DNA of 64,000 nucleotides from Pseudoxanthomonas sp. SE1 (GCF_029542205.1 NZ_CP113783.1:3959001-4023000), one strand, 5' to 3'; counted from the first letter of the stretch, positions 1-9,163 are shown. Numbers and translations: made by a program. Notes: generated from the sequence alone by a model not told the origin.

Positions 1-654
1 GCGAAGTACAAGTCGGCCGACTACCTGGACGTGCTGACGCTGATCCACGAGATGCTCAACAAGGCGCGCCGCGACGGCTTCATGTCGCTGGAAGAGCACA
101 TCGAGAATCCGACCAACAGCCCGCTGTTCCAGAAGTATCCGAAGATCCTCGCCGACCACCACCTGCTCGACTTCCTGACCGAATGCCTGCGCCTGATGGT
201 CGGCAGCAACATCGAGCCGCACGAACTGGAACCGCTGCTCGAACTGGAACTGGAGAAGCACCACCACGAAGCGATGGCACCGGCGCACGCGCTGCAGAAA
301 GTGTCCGACGGCCTCCCCGGCTTCGGTATCGTGGCGGCGGTGCTGGGCATCATCGTGACGATGGGCTCGATCGGCGGCGACATCGCTGCGGTGGGCGCGC
401 ATGTCGCCGCGGCGCTGGTCGGCACGTTCCTCGGCATCCTGCTGGCCTACGGCTTCGTCTCGCCGCTGGCCGCCGCCATCGAGGCGCAGGTCGAGCAGGA
501 CAGCCGCATGTACGAATCGGTGAAGACCGCCCTGCTCGCCTGCCTGCGCGGCTACAACCCGGCGGTGGCGCTGGAGTTCGCCCGCAAGACGCTGCCCTCC
601 GACGTGCGCCCGCCGTTCGTCCAGTTCGAAGCGCACCTCAAGGCCAACAAGTAA
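1..654 (+). CDS. motA: Flagellar motor stator protein MotA (5' end outside window)
   Basis: The reading frame is open from base 1, so this is the C-terminal 217 residues of a protein that is normally about 285 residues. MotA is the inner-membrane stator subunit that forms the proton channel with MotB and pushes on the rotor protein FliG. The visible part holds the cytoplasmic domain (IHEMLNKARRDG, then the HIENP segment) followed by the last two membrane helices (GFGIVAAVLGIIVTMGSIGG and the segment starting HVAAALVGTFLGILLAYGF). A short basic C-terminal tail ends in KANK. motB starts 9 bp downstream, the usual motAB operon. Identification is secure; only the 5' end is missing. Confidence 0.95.
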   Translation, partial: AKYKSADYLDVLTLIHEMLNKARRDGFMSLEEHIENPTNSPLFQKYPKILADHHLLDFLTECLRLMVGSNIEPHELEPLLELELEKHHHEAMAPAHALQKVSDGLPGFGIVAAVLGIIVTMGSIGGDIAAVGAHVAAALVGTFLGILLAYGFVSPLAAAIEAQVEQDSRMYESVKTALLACLRGYNPAVALEFARKTLPSDVRPPFVQFEAHLKANK

Positions 655-663
655 GCCGCGACG

Positions 664-1707
664 ATGAGCGAGCAGCGCCCCACCATCATCGTACGCCGGG
701 TCAAGAAGGTCGCCGGCGGCGGCCATCACGGCGGCTCGTGGAAAGTCGCCTACGCGGATTTCGTGACCGCGATGATGGCGTTCTTCCTGGTGATGTGGCT
801 GATGGGTGCCACCACCAACAAGGAACGCGCGGCGATCTCCGAGTACTTCCGCAACCCGAGTCCGCTGAGCGGCAAGAGCTTCTCGCCCGCGCCCGGCCCC
901 GCCGGTCCCGGTGGCGCCAGCAATTCGATGATCAAGCTGGGCGGCACGATGGACATACCGCGTGGCGACGCCAACGATCCTTTCAGCAAGCCTTCGGCCG
1001 ATGCGCAGAAAGCGGAGGTCGAGGCACAGCAGAAGGCACAGGAACAGAAGCGCCTGGAGACGCTGATGCAGGCGCTGGAGGAAGCCATCGGCAAGAGCCA
1101 GGCGCTGGAGCCGTTCAAGGACCAGTTGCTGCTCGATCTGACGCCGGAAGGGCTGCGCATCCAGATCGTCGACCAGCAGAACCGGCCGATGTTCGACCTC
1201 GGCGGCACCACGCTGAAGTCCTACACGCAGACGATCCTGGGCGAACTGGCGGGCTTCATCAACCAGGTTCCCAACCGCGTCAGCATCACCGGCCACACCG
1301 ACACCACGCAGTACGCGTCAAATCGCGGCTACACCAACTGGGAGCTCAGCGCCGAGCGTGCCAATGCGGCGCGACGCGCGCTGGTGGCCGGTGGCATGCA
1401 CGAGGACAAGGTCTCGCGCGTGGTGGGCCTGTCGTCGTCGGTGCTTTTCGACAAGCAGGATCCGCAGAACCCGATCAATCGCCGCATCAGCATCGTGGTG
1501 ATGACAAAGGCAGCGGAAGAGGCGATGCAGGGCGGCGGCGGAATGCTGACACCCGGCTCCCCTTTGCCGGATGCCGATACCGCGATGCCGGAAGCCACGG
1601 CCAGCATCACCTCTCCACACGCCCCTTCGCCTGCAACGTCCGTCGCCGTCGCGTCCACGCCTTCGACGGCCGCAGTGCCTGTACGGAGCGCATCCGCGCA
1701 TCCCTGA
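664..1707 (+). CDS. motB: Flagellar motor protein MotB
   Basis: 347-residue stator subunit that anchors the MotA/MotB channel to peptidoglycan. A short basic cytoplasmic N-terminus is followed by one membrane helix at about residues 31-50 (YADFVTAMMAFFLVMWLMG). It contains Asp32, the equivalent of the proton-carrying Asp32 of E. coli MotB. A linker rich in Gln, Glu and Ala precedes an OmpA-like peptidoglycan-binding domain at about 165-280 (VSITGHTDTTQY, NWELSAERANAARRAL, NRRISIVV). The last 65 or so residues are an Ala/Pro/Ser/Thr-rich tail that looks disordered. The ATG is 9 bp after the motA stop. The gene converges on the MscS-type gene with only 6 bp between the stops. Confidence 0.95.
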   Translation: MSEQRPTIIVRRVKKVAGGGHHGGSWKVAYADFVTAMMAFFLVMWLMGATTNKERAAISEYFRNPSPLSGKSFSPAPGPAGPGGASNSMIKLGGTMDIPRGDANDPFSKPSADAQKAEVEAQQKAQEQKRLETLMQALEEAIGKSQALEPFKDQLLLDLTPEGLRIQIVDQQNRPMFDLGGTTLKSYTQTILGELAGFINQVPNRVSITGHTDTTQYASNRGYTNWELSAERANAARRALVAGGMHEDKVSRVVGLSSSVLFDKQDPQNPINRRISIVVMTKAAEEAMQGGGGMLTPGSPLPDADTAMPEATASITSPHAPSPATSVAVASTPSTAAVPVRSASAHP

Positions 1708-1713
1708 CCGCGC

Positions 1714-4188
1714 TCAGCCGGCTTCGTGGCCACCCGGTTCCGGCGCGCGCGGGGAGTGCAGCGACTGCAGCACGTCATCCGCCACCGTGCGCAGGTGCAG
1801 GTCCTGCTGCGGGAAGGGAATCTCGATGCCGGCCGCATCCAGCGCCGCATGCAGCCGGGTCATCAACTCGCTGCGGAGGGCCGACCAGTTGTCGAAGTCG
1901 TGCGTCCATGCCCGGATCGCGAAATCCAGCGAACTGGCACCGAATCCGGTGAACAGCACGGCCGGGGCGGGATCGTCCGCGATGCCCTGCGTCGCGCGCG
2001 TGGTTTCCTGCAACAGCTGCATCACCCGCGTGACATCCGTTCCATAGGCGACGCCCAGGTCGATGTCGATCCGGCGGGTGGGATCGTTCAATGTCCAGTT
2101 GGTGAGCTTGTCGGACAGCAGCATGCCGTTGGGCACCACCACGTCGGCCCCATCGAAGGTGCGCACCGTGGTCGCGCGCATGCCGATGTTGCGCACCCGG
2201 CCCGCCGTGCCGCTGATGTCCACCACGTCGCCCGGCTGTACCGGGCGCTCGAACATCAGGATCAGGCCGGAGACGAAGTTCTTCACCACGTCCTGCAGGC
2301 CCAGGCCGATGCCCACGCCGAGCGCGCCGAACAGGAACGCCAGCTGGCCCAGCTTGAAACCGGCCGCCGAGAGCGCCGCCAGCAGGCCGAGCAGCAGCAG
2401 CGCGTAGTAGCTCAGCGAAGCCACGCTGTTATCCACCCCGCGCGGCAACGACATGCGCGGCAGCACTTCTTCCCGCAGCAGGGCGCGCAGCGTCTTCGCG
2501 GTCCAGACCGCCAGCACCACGCCGATGCAGAACACGAGGATGTGGCCGAGGCTGATCGACAGCTCGCCGTACTCGAACCGGTGCGTCACGATCGCCTTCG
2601 TGACGTCGTATACCGGCCGGAAGATGCGGAAGCGGTTCATCGTGTAGACGATCCAGCCGATCACCGCCGCCACGCGCGCCCACCTTGCCAGCGATTCCAG
2701 CACGTTGCCGCCATGCCGGCGCATCAGCCACAGGCGCCTGACCTCGCGGCGCGTGCCCAGCCGGCGCAGCAAGGTCTCGAACACCGTGACCGCCGCGTAC
2801 AGCACCAGGGCGAAGTAGCCACTCTCGATGATTCCCGAAGCCAGCATTTCCGCCAGCGACACATTGCCCAGCACGTTGGCGCCGATCGATACGACCAGCA
2901 CCACCACGCCAACCCAGGCCAGCGCATGCACCAGCCTGCCCGCCGGTCCCGCCACCCCCGCGAACTGCTGCCTGCGGGAACGCCACAGCAGCCATCCCGT
3001 CGCCACCAGCGCCAATGCCGCCAGCGCCAGGTAGTACATGCGGTAGAGATAGTCGCTGGCCATCAGCAGCACGGCCAGCCGCTGCAACAGATAGAACCCG
3101 GTGGCCAGATACGGCCATGGGCCGAGCAGGCGGCGTCCCTGCTGCGGCATCAGGCGCAGCACCGGCACCAGGGCGACGAGCATGGCGATCTGGTGCAGGA
3201 ACATCGGGGCGTTAGGCTCCAGCAGCAGCGTGCCGATCATCGAGAGCAGCAGCCAGGTGGAGAATGGCCGGCGGATCACGCGCGACTCGGCATCGGTCGC
3301 TACCGTTGCGGTCGGGTCCATCCCGCTGCGCCGATGGCGCCACGCCACCCACAGCAGCACGACCAGCAACAGCACCTGCAGTATGTGCAGCAGCCGCTGG
3401 TTGCCCACGTCCGCCGCCGCGTACTGGGCGACGAAGCTGTTTTCCGACTGGAGCTCGCGCGTGAGCTTGTCCGTCACGTCCTGGCGCAGCGTCGTGGTGC
3501 CGTGCACGCGCCACAACGGAGGCGCATCCAGCCGCAGCAGCCGACGGTCGGAATACGCAATGGCCTCTTCCACCGACCGCTGCCCGGACTGGATGCGCGC
3601 AGCAAGCAGATTGGCGCGACGGCCGAGTCCGATCTGTTCGGCGAGCGGCGATGAAAGCGCCTGTTCGGCCTGCTGCAGGCGGGCGGCGACCGCGTCGACG
3701 CGCAGGCGCAGGGCTTCAGGCGTGCTCCCGGACGTCATCGCCTCGCGCGTGAGGTCCCAGTCCGCGCGGCGCAGGGCGAGTTCCGCGGCATCCTGCGCGT
3801 AGGGCCCGACCAGCGCCTGCATGTCGGCGCGCCAGCGCGCGTATTGCCGTGCATCGAACTTCCAGTGGCGCTCCATGCTTTCCAGCCGCACCACCGGCAG
3901 GGTGCGCAGCTCGCCGTAACGGAACAGGCGCGCCTTCTGGTCCACGGATTGCTCGATCGTCGCCAACCGTGGCACCAGCCTGCCCGAGGAGTCCGCGTTG
4001 GCTGCACGCAGCGCCACCTCTTCCGCGTAACGTTCGTCGGCATCGGCGCGCCCCGGGATATCGGCCAGTGCGATGGCCTCCGGCGCCTTGGGCTTGGCAG
4101 GTGTCAGCAACGTGGTTGCATCCTGCGCCAGCACGAGTGCCGGCAGCAGGTAGAACAAGCAGGCCAGCAAGAGGCGCATCACGGGCAT
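1714..4188 (-). CDS. Large MscS-family mechanosensitive channel with periplasmic N-terminal domain
   Basis: 824-residue inner-membrane channel expected to open under membrane tension and protect against hypo-osmotic shock. I place the start at the ATG at 4188, which has a GGAG 5 nt upstream and gives a clean signal peptide (MRLLLACLFYLLPALVLAQ). An upstream in-frame ATG at 4206 has no such site. After the signal comes a helical periplasmic region of about 250 residues, then about ten hydrophobic segments. The last ~220 residues are the MscS core: the pore region with GVGIGLGLQDVVKNFVSG, the beta domain (PVQPGDVVDISGTAGRVRNI), and a C-terminal alpha/beta domain ending in GIEIPFPQQDLHLR. The layout resembles the large members (MscK, YbiO, DUF3772-type) more than the 286-residue MscS. 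Confidence 0.9.
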   Translation of the reverse strand: MPVMRLLLACLFYLLPALVLAQDATTLLTPAKPKAPEAIALADIPGRADADERYAEEVALRAANADSSGRLVPRLATIEQSVDQKARLFRYGELRTLPVVRLESMERHWKFDARQYARWRADMQALVGPYAQDAAELALRRADWDLTREAMTSGSTPEALRLRVDAVAARLQQAEQALSSPLAEQIGLGRRANLLAARIQSGQRSVEEAIAYSDRRLLRLDAPPLWRVHGTTTLRQDVTDKLTRELQSENSFVAQYAAADVGNQRLLHILQVLLLVVLLWVAWRHRRSGMDPTATVATDAESRVIRRPFSTWLLLSMIGTLLLEPNAPMFLHQIAMLVALVPVLRLMPQQGRRLLGPWPYLATGFYLLQRLAVLLMASDYLYRMYYLALAALALVATGWLLWRSRRQQFAGVAGPAGRLVHALAWVGVVVLVVSIGANVLGNVSLAEMLASGIIESGYFALVLYAAVTVFETLLRRLGTRREVRRLWLMRRHGGNVLESLARWARVAAVIGWIVYTMNRFRIFRPVYDVTKAIVTHRFEYGELSISLGHILVFCIGVVLAVWTAKTLRALLREEVLPRMSLPRGVDNSVASLSYYALLLLGLLAALSAAGFKLGQLAFLFGALGVGIGLGLQDVVKNFVSGLILMFERPVQPGDVVDISGTAGRVRNIGMRATTVRTFDGADVVVPNGMLLSDKLTNWTLNDPTRRIDIDLGVAYGTDVTRVMQLLQETTRATQGIADDPAPAVLFTGFGASSLDFAIRAWTHDFDNWSALRSELMTRLHAALDAAGIEIPFPQQDLHLRTVADDVLQSLHSPRAPEPGGHEAG

Positions 4189-4292
4189 GATCGCTCCAGG
4201 CAACATGGCATTCGCTTCAAGGGGAACCGGTCCGACAGCCGGCAACGACGCAGTCTAACCCGGGTACTGCGGGGACCATGGACAACCATGGA

Positions 4293-4847
4293 TCAGAAGG
4301 CGTCGCTGCCCGGTCGTATCTCGACGCCCATCACCGCGGCCAGCTGCTGCATGCCTTCGTCGTCGCGGCGCAGTGCCATCCAGCCCGCATACGCATCCCC
4401 GCCGGTGTTCCAGTTCCACAGGGTGTAGCCGTGTTCCCGCAGGCGGTCGTGGGCGATGGCCATGAGTGCGGGCACGTCGGTATCGTCCAGGAAGTCCTCA
4501 TCGCTGGTATCGCCGCCCCAGTCGATCTCGATGGCGTAACGCGCGGCGAGCTGGTTGACGCAGTCGATGAAGGACTCCGCGTCTTTCCAGTCCACGTAGA
4601 AACCGGAGGTCCAGTCGATGGCGTCCTTCAGCGTCCACACCACCTGGTCGGGTTCGACGCCTTCGTCGCCGCCCGCTTCGCGGTAGGCCGCGAACTGTCG
4701 CAATGCGGTTTCTTCGTCGCCCGGGTTGATCAGGACCAGCAGGTTCCACACCAGTGCTTCGGTGTCGTCCAGGTCCATGTCGTCCTCGTCATCGAAGGCA
4801 TGGCGGAAGTTGTCGTCGGGGTCGAATTCGTGGTCGGGCGATGACAT
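4293..4847 (-). CDS. DUF6630-type acidic protein
   Basis: 184-residue soluble protein of unknown function, matching what I recall of the DUF6630 family in xanthomonads. The N-terminus is strongly acidic (DPDDNFRHAFDDEDDMDLDD). A conserved body follows with WNLLVLINPGDEETALRQF, AIDWTSGFYVDWKDAE, YAIEIDWGGDTSDEDF and YTLWNWNTGGDAYAGWMALR, ending in VEIRPGSDAF. It has no signal peptide or membrane segment, so it is probably cytoplasmic. The ATG at 4847 is the first Met compatible with the conserved start; no strong Shine-Dalgarno sequence precedes it. The frame stays open far upstream, but that stretch is out-of-phase coding shadow. Family assignment is from memory and no function is inferred. 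Confidence 0.8.
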   Translation of the reverse strand: MSSPDHEFDPDDNFRHAFDDEDDMDLDDTEALVWNLLVLINPGDEETALRQFAAYREAGGDEGVEPDQVVWTLKDAIDWTSGFYVDWKDAESFIDCVNQLAARYAIEIDWGGDTSDEDFLDDTDVPALMAIAHDRLREHGYTLWNWNTGGDAYAGWMALRRDDEGMQQLAAVMGVEIRPGSDAF

Positions 4848-5021
4848 CGGCGTCGCAGGGAGGAGGCGGGTGCACAGCATGCCGCGCCGGCAGCGCCCGG
4901 GGAAGCCATGCCGCGTCCTGCAGGACATTAAGGCCGCGTGATGCATCCAGTCGGGTGAGCGCGTCGTAAGGAACTGCGTGTCCGCAGCGCGGGACACCTC
5001 TTCCCACTCCTGGAGCACACC

Positions 5022-5618
5022 ATGAAGTACACCTTCCTGTCCGTCGCCCTGACGGCCGCCCTCGCCGCCACGGCTTGTTCGCCGAAGACCGCCGATGCCG
5101 AGGCAGGTGCCGCGCCGATGCCGGTACCCGAAGCCACTGCGGACGTGACGGCCGATGCAGCCATGCCCGCCGAACAGAACGATGTGGTGGATATCGCCAT
5201 CGGCTCGCCCGACCACACCACGCTGGTGAGCGCAGTGCAGGCAGCGGGCCTGGTCGATACGCTGAAGGGCGCGGGTCCGTTCACGGTCTTCGCCCCCGTC
5301 AATGCCGCCTTCGACGCGCTGCCCGCCGGCACCGTCGACACCTTGTTGAAGCCCGAAAGCAAGGGCGACCTGACCGCCGTGCTGACCTACCACGTGGTGG
5401 CCGGCAATGTGGATGCGGCCACGCTGACGCAGCAGATCGAAGCGGGCGGCGGCACCGCTACGCTCAAGACCGTGCAAGGCGGCGAACTGAAGGCGCAGCT
5501 GGCCGACGGCGGCGTCACCCTCACCGATGCGAAAGGCAACACGGCCAAGGTCACGGCCGCCGATCTGAAAGCGACCAACGGTGTGATCCACGTGGTCGAC
5601 AAGGTGCTGATGCCGTAA
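5022..5618 (+). CDS. Fasciclin (FAS1) domain lipoprotein
   Basis: 198-residue exported protein with one FAS1 domain, a fold used for adhesion or protein interaction at the cell surface. The start has GGAG 6 nt upstream. The signal peptide ends in a lipobox-like AATAC with Cys19 as the likely lipidation site. A low-complexity Ala/Pro/Met-rich linker (about 22-52) leads to the FAS1 domain at about 60-198. Domain landmarks are DHTTLVSAVQAAGLVDTLKG, FTVFAPVNAAFDALP (H1 motif), VLTYHVVAGN, and the C-terminal GVIHVVDKVLMP (H2 motif). A strong rho-independent terminator follows the stop. The family is common as a secreted or lipid-anchored protein in environmental proteobacteria. Confidence 0.92.
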   Translation: MKYTFLSVALTAALAATACSPKTADAEAGAAPMPVPEATADVTADAAMPAEQNDVVDIAIGSPDHTTLVSAVQAAGLVDTLKGAGPFTVFAPVNAAFDALPAGTVDTLLKPESKGDLTAVLTYHVVAGNVDAATLTQQIEAGGGTATLKTVQGGELKAQLADGGVTLTDAKGNTAKVTAADLKATNGVIHVVDKVLMP

Positions 5619-5635
5619 TTCCTCGACGGCAGCAC

Positions 5636-5673
5636 CGCCGGGGCGGTCGTGGTGGGCCGCCCCGGCGTTTTTT
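5636..5673 (+). terminator. Rho-independent terminator after the fasciclin gene
   Basis: An 11-bp perfect GC stem (CGCCGGGGCGG pairing with CCGCCCCGGCG) encloses a 10-nt loop and is followed by six T residues at 5668-5673. It starts 18 bp after the fasciclin stop codon. Confidence 0.92.
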
Positions 5674-5743
5674 GTCACCGCCACCGCCAGGGTCTATCGT
5701 GGCGGGGCCGGTCCGCACGCCGGCCTGCCGGGGAGGCCGTGCC

Positions 5744-6454
5744 ATGTTCAACCCCCGTCCCGTGGTGCAGCAGCTGGCCATCGGCCATGGCCATGCCTGC
5801 GTGATCGTCGACGATGCGTTGCTCGCGCCGGATCGCCTGCCCGCCTATGCAGAGGCCTACCGCGAGGATTTCCAGCCGGCGCCCGCGTCGGTCTTTCCCG
5901 GCGTCCATTTGCGCATGCCGGAAGAATTCATCCATCTGCTGCATGACGTGTTCCGCGAGCATGCGCGCCGCACGATGGGCGCCCGGCGCGTGCTGTTCAG
6001 CGCGGGCCGGCTGTCGTTGCTGACGTCGCCGCCGGCCACGCTTGCCCCCGCGCACTGGACCCCCGGGCGCACGCGTGCGTTCGAGGCGGACCAGTGCATC
6101 GCCATGGCCGAACTGTTCCTCTTCCAGGACCCCGGCCTGGGTGGCCTGCAGTTTTTCCTGCCCCGCGTCTCGCCGCAGCAGGTGGAACAGATGGAACACG
6201 ATGCCGACGCGCTGCCGCCGGAGGAGTTCTCTCGGCGTTACGCCCTGCCAGCGGGGTATCCGGACGGTTCGAATGCCTGGTTCACCCGCGTGCTCAGCGT
6301 GCCCGCGAAATGGAACCGGCTGGTCTTCCATGATGGTGCGGCGTTCCATGCTCCGGCCGTCCCGCATCCCGAGCGGCTGTGCGCGGACCCGCGATCCGGG
6401 CGGCTGACCCTGCAGGCCACGCTCACCTGCAGCCGCAACCGCGTGGCCTGGTGA
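5744..6454 (+). CDS. DUF6445 family protein
   Basis: 236-residue protein of the DUF6445 type, related in outline to 2-oxoglutarate/iron oxygenase-like proteins found in xanthomonads; no substrate is known to me. I chose the ATG at 5744 because GGGAGG lies 7 nt upstream. Visible features are the N-terminal VVQQLAIGHGHACVIVDDAL, a central HWTPGRTRAFEADQCIAMAE followed by FLFQDPGLGGLQFF, and near the C-terminus NRLVFHDGAAFHAP. The last is reminiscent of the distal iron-ligand segment of cupin-type oxygenases, and DxD/H-like residues are scattered, but I cannot prove a metal site. No signal peptide is present. It lies downstream of the fasciclin terminator, so it is probably its own unit. Confidence 0.75.
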   Translation: MFNPRPVVQQLAIGHGHACVIVDDALLAPDRLPAYAEAYREDFQPAPASVFPGVHLRMPEEFIHLLHDVFREHARRTMGARRVLFSAGRLSLLTSPPATLAPAHWTPGRTRAFEADQCIAMAELFLFQDPGLGGLQFFLPRVSPQQVEQMEHDADALPPEEFSRRYALPAGYPDGSNAWFTRVLSVPAKWNRLVFHDGAAFHAPAVPHPERLCADPRSGRLTLQATLTCSRNRVAW

Positions 6455-6505
6455 GCGGCGCGCTTCGGTTATCCTTCCGCCTCCCATCCCGCACGACGCA
6501 TTCCC

Positions 6506-6754
6506 ATGTCCGACACGCCCCCCGACCACCTGGCCTCCGACCCGCGCAGCCCGTTCTACAACGCAGAGGCGATGGATCGTGGTGTTGGCATCCGCTTCAA
6601 CGGCGTGGAGCGCGACAACGTGGAGGAGTACTGCATCAGCGAAGGCTGGGTGCGCGTGCCCGTGGGCAAGTCGAAGGACCGCCGCGGCAACCCGATGACG
6701 ATGAAGGTCAAGGGCACCGTGGAAGCATGGTTCCGTTCGCCCGCCGGCGAATGA
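6506..6754 (+). CDS. DUF3297 family small protein
   Basis: 82-residue cytoplasmic protein of the DUF3297 family, which is widespread in proteobacteria and sometimes mislabelled as glutathione peroxidase. The whole length is family-like: DHLASDPRSPFYN, RGVGIRFNGVERDNVEEYC, SEGWVRVPVGKSKDRRGNPM and TMKVKGTVEAWF. It has no catalytic Cys arrangement of a peroxidase, so that old label should not be used. The start is the only Met giving the full conserved N-terminus. It is a single-gene unit between the DUF6445 gene and a YCII gene. Confidence 0.88.
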   Translation: MSDTPPDHLASDPRSPFYNAEAMDRGVGIRFNGVERDNVEEYCISEGWVRVPVGKSKDRRGNPMTMKVKGTVEAWFRSPAGE

Positions 6755-6843
6755 ACGCCGCGGTGCCGCCACGCGCGGCATGAACGTCGCCGGTCGGCGC
6801 ACCGTGGCACAATCCCGGCCTGCATGGCACGCCGGGAGGGCGC

Positions 6844-7218
6844 ATGAAGTTCCTGTTGATGGTCTACACGGATGACCAGTTGCTCGATGCGCTGCCCGCC
6901 GGCGCGTTCGACCAGATGATGCATGGCTGCATCACCCACGCCGACGAACTGAAGGCGCAGGGCACCCTGGTGGATTCGCAGCAGCTTGAACACGGCAGCA
7001 CCGCGCGCACGGTGCGGGTACGCAACGGCAAGACCAGCATCGTCGACGGCCCGTTCGCCGAGACGAAGGAGATCCTGGGCGGCTACAACCTCATCGAGGC
7101 CGACAGCATCGACGAAGCGGTGAAGATCGCGCAGGAATTCCCGTGGATCGGCACCGGCAGCATCGAGGTGCGGCCGGTGCGCGACTTTGACGCGGTGCGC
7201 CGGCGCGTGGGCGCCTGA
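6844..7218 (+). CDS. YCII-related (YciI/DGPF) domain protein
   Basis: 124-residue ferredoxin-fold protein of the YCII family, common in clusters with ECF sigma factors and small enzymes; the reaction is unknown. The start has GGAGG 4 nt before the ATG. The diagnostic stretch is IVDGPFAETKEILGGYNLIE, followed by DEAVKIAQEFPW and IEVRPVRDF. A second, diverged YCII gene lies at 11801-12226 in this window. The gene converges on the S9 peptidase gene with 7 bp between the stops. Confidence 0.9.
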   Translation: MKFLLMVYTDDQLLDALPAGAFDQMMHGCITHADELKAQGTLVDSQQLEHGSTARTVRVRNGKTSIVDGPFAETKEILGGYNLIEADSIDEAVKIAQEFPWIGTGSIEVRPVRDFDAVRRRVGA

Positions 7219-7225
7219 CCCGCGC

Positions 7226-9163
7226 CTACTTCGCCTTCGCGCCGCCCAGGTGGCGCGAAAGGAAGTCCAGCAACCTCGTGTAGTAGGTACGCTGGTTGGC
7301 TTCGGCGTAGAAGCCGTGGCCTTCGGTACGCACGTACAGGGTTTCCACCGGCACCCCAGCAGCCTTGAGCGCTTTCTCCATGCGTTCGCTGTGGGCCTGC
7401 GGCGCGATTTCGTCCTTGCCGCCCGCCGCCAGGAAGACCGGCACCCGGATGCGCGACGCCAGCGCGGTGGGTGAGACGTCCACCAGACGCGCACGATCGT
7501 CACCCACCCAGTCGTCCATGTAGGTGCCCATCCAGCGCGCGCTGCGGGACTTCTGCTTGTGCATCAGCTCCAGGTCGTAGACGCCGACATAGCCGGCGGC
7601 GCAGCGGTAGAGGTCCGGCTCTTTCGCCGCGCCCATCAGGGCCGCGTAACCGCCGTAGCTGGCGCCATACAGGCAGATGCGTTGCGGGTCGGCGATCTTC
7701 TGTTCGATCGCCCACCGCGTGGCGTCGGTGACGTCGTCCTGCATGGTGCGCCCCCACTGCCGCGCGCCGGCCTGCTGGAACGCACTGCCGTAGTTGCCGG
7801 AGCCGCGGTAGTTCAATCGCAGCACCGCGTAGCCCGCACGCGCCAGCATCTCCGCCTCGTCGTTGAACTCCCATCCGTCGAAGACGCCGAACGGGCCGCC
7901 GTGCGGCATCACCACCATCGGCAGCGGTGCGGCGTGCTGCCCGCGCGGCCGGGTGAGGTAGCCATGCAGGGCGAGTCCGTCGCGCGCCCGCAGCGTCACC
8001 AGTTCGCTGGGTGCGACCTTGGCGGGGTCCAGCCAGCTGCGCCGGCTGAAGACGAGGTCCGCCGAGTTGTTCGTCGTATCGAACAGGAAGAAATCGCCCG
8101 GACTGGTATCGCTCCACGCATGGACGATCTTCAGCCGGCCGTCGCGCGTGCCCGACGTGATCTCGATCGACGCGCCGGGGAACGAGCGCTCCAGCTTGCG
8201 GTACAGCCGCGCGGTGGTGGATTTCTCGTCGAAGAACGCGGTGCGCAGCTTCTCGTGCATGAAGAAACTGCCCACGGGCGTGCGGCCATCATCCGCATAG
8301 ATAATGTCGTGCGGATCGACCACCGCGTCGCGCATCACCTGGGTGCGTCCCCCGCTGGTGGTATCCATCGCCACGATGGCATCCGGCCCCTGCGCCTGCT
8401 GTACCTGCAGGTAGGCCGTGCGCCCGTCGGTGGAGAGGCCGAGCGGCCACTCCACGTGCCCGCTCTTGCCTTCATCGTTCACCAGCGTCCACGGCGAATC
8501 ATCGTCCGCCCGATGGTAGAGCTTGCTGATGTTGTCATCGCCGGATCCGATCGCGAAGCGCACCCGACGGGCGGGATCGACGACGAAGCGCGCGTTCCGC
8601 ACGGGCGCTGTCGCCACCGTATCGAGATCGCCACTGAAGACATCGAGCATCTCCACGCGCGTGCTCGGGGAGGAGGTGTCCAATGCGTACATGCCCACCA
8701 GCACTTTGCGCGACTGATCCGGCAAGGTATCGATGAGATAGGCGGCACGCGGCTGCAGCTCCGTGCCCTCCAGCCCGTAGCGCGCGAAGATCTGCCGCCG
8801 CGCGCTGCCGTCGGCGTTGGTCGCGTACAGCTCGCCGGTCGCATACGGCTGGTCGCGCGAGCCGTACTTCTTCGCCACCGAGACGACGACGCGCTCGTCG
8901 CTGACCCACCACACGCCATTGATCACGCTGTCGCGGCCTGCGCTGACCTTGGACGTGACCTGCTTGTCGCTGCGCCGGATGACGGCCAGGATGGTCTGGT
9001 CCTCCAGCGGCACTGTCATCGCGTAGTACTCGCCCGTCGGCGAGATCTTCAGGGTCTCCAGCACGTCCTTTTTCAGGAACGGCTCAAGCTCGACCTGCGC
9101 GTGCGCCAGCGGCGCCAGCAGACATCCCAGCAGGATGCCCGCACTGCGTATTCCCCACTCCAT
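7226..9163 (-). CDS. Exported S9 family (prolyl oligopeptidase-type) peptidase
   Basis: 645-residue serine peptidase with a beta-propeller-like N-terminal domain and a C-terminal alpha/beta hydrolase. The start at 9163 has GGGAGG 5 nt upstream and begins a signal peptide ending in LAPLAHAQ. An in-frame Met 18 nt upstream would spoil that signal. The catalytic domain carries CLYGASYGGYAALMG (nucleophile Ser in GxSxGG), a C-terminal Asp in GGKDEIAP, and His in RTEGHGFY. The hydrolase domain opens with PMVVMPHGGPFG and YRGSGNYG. The protein probably degrades peptides in the periplasm. It is one of three S9 enzymes here, with 43683-46049 and 56640-58868. The specificity class (acylaminoacyl versus dipeptidyl) cannot be decided from the sequence alone. 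Confidence 0.92.
   Translation of the reverse strand: MEWGIRSAGILLGCLLAPLAHAQVELEPFLKKDVLETLKISPTGEYYAMTVPLEDQTILAVIRRSDKQVTSKVSAGRDSVINGVWWVSDERVVVSVAKKYGSRDQPYATGELYATNADGSARRQIFARYGLEGTELQPRAAYLIDTLPDQSRKVLVGMYALDTSSPSTRVEMLDVFSGDLDTVATAPVRNARFVVDPARRVRFAIGSGDDNISKLYHRADDDSPWTLVNDEGKSGHVEWPLGLSTDGRTAYLQVQQAQGPDAIVAMDTTSGGRTQVMRDAVVDPHDIIYADDGRTPVGSFFMHEKLRTAFFDEKSTTARLYRKLERSFPGASIEITSGTRDGRLKIVHAWSDTSPGDFFLFDTTNNSADLVFSRRSWLDPAKVAPSELVTLRARDGLALHGYLTRPRGQHAAPLPMVVMPHGGPFGVFDGWEFNDEAEMLARAGYAVLRLNYRGSGNYGSAFQQAGARQWGRTMQDDVTDATRWAIEQKIADPQRICLYGASYGGYAALMGAAKEPDLYRCAAGYVGVYDLELMHKQKSRSARWMGTYMDDWVGDDRARLVDVSPTALASRIRVPVFLAAGGKDEIAPQAHSERMEKALKAAGVPVETLYVRTEGHGFYAEANQRTYYTRLLDFLSRHLGGAKAK

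Noticed and set aside
183..1952. Long open frame of ~590 codons overlapping motA and motB
   Set aside because: It is out of phase with both recognised genes, is Arg/Ala/Gly-rich without domains, and is explained by GC-rich third positions.
5744..6454. Calling the DUF6445 protein a 2-oxoglutarate dioxygenase
   Set aside because: A clear HxD...H iron triad with a distal Arg could not be placed, so the catalytic label is withheld.
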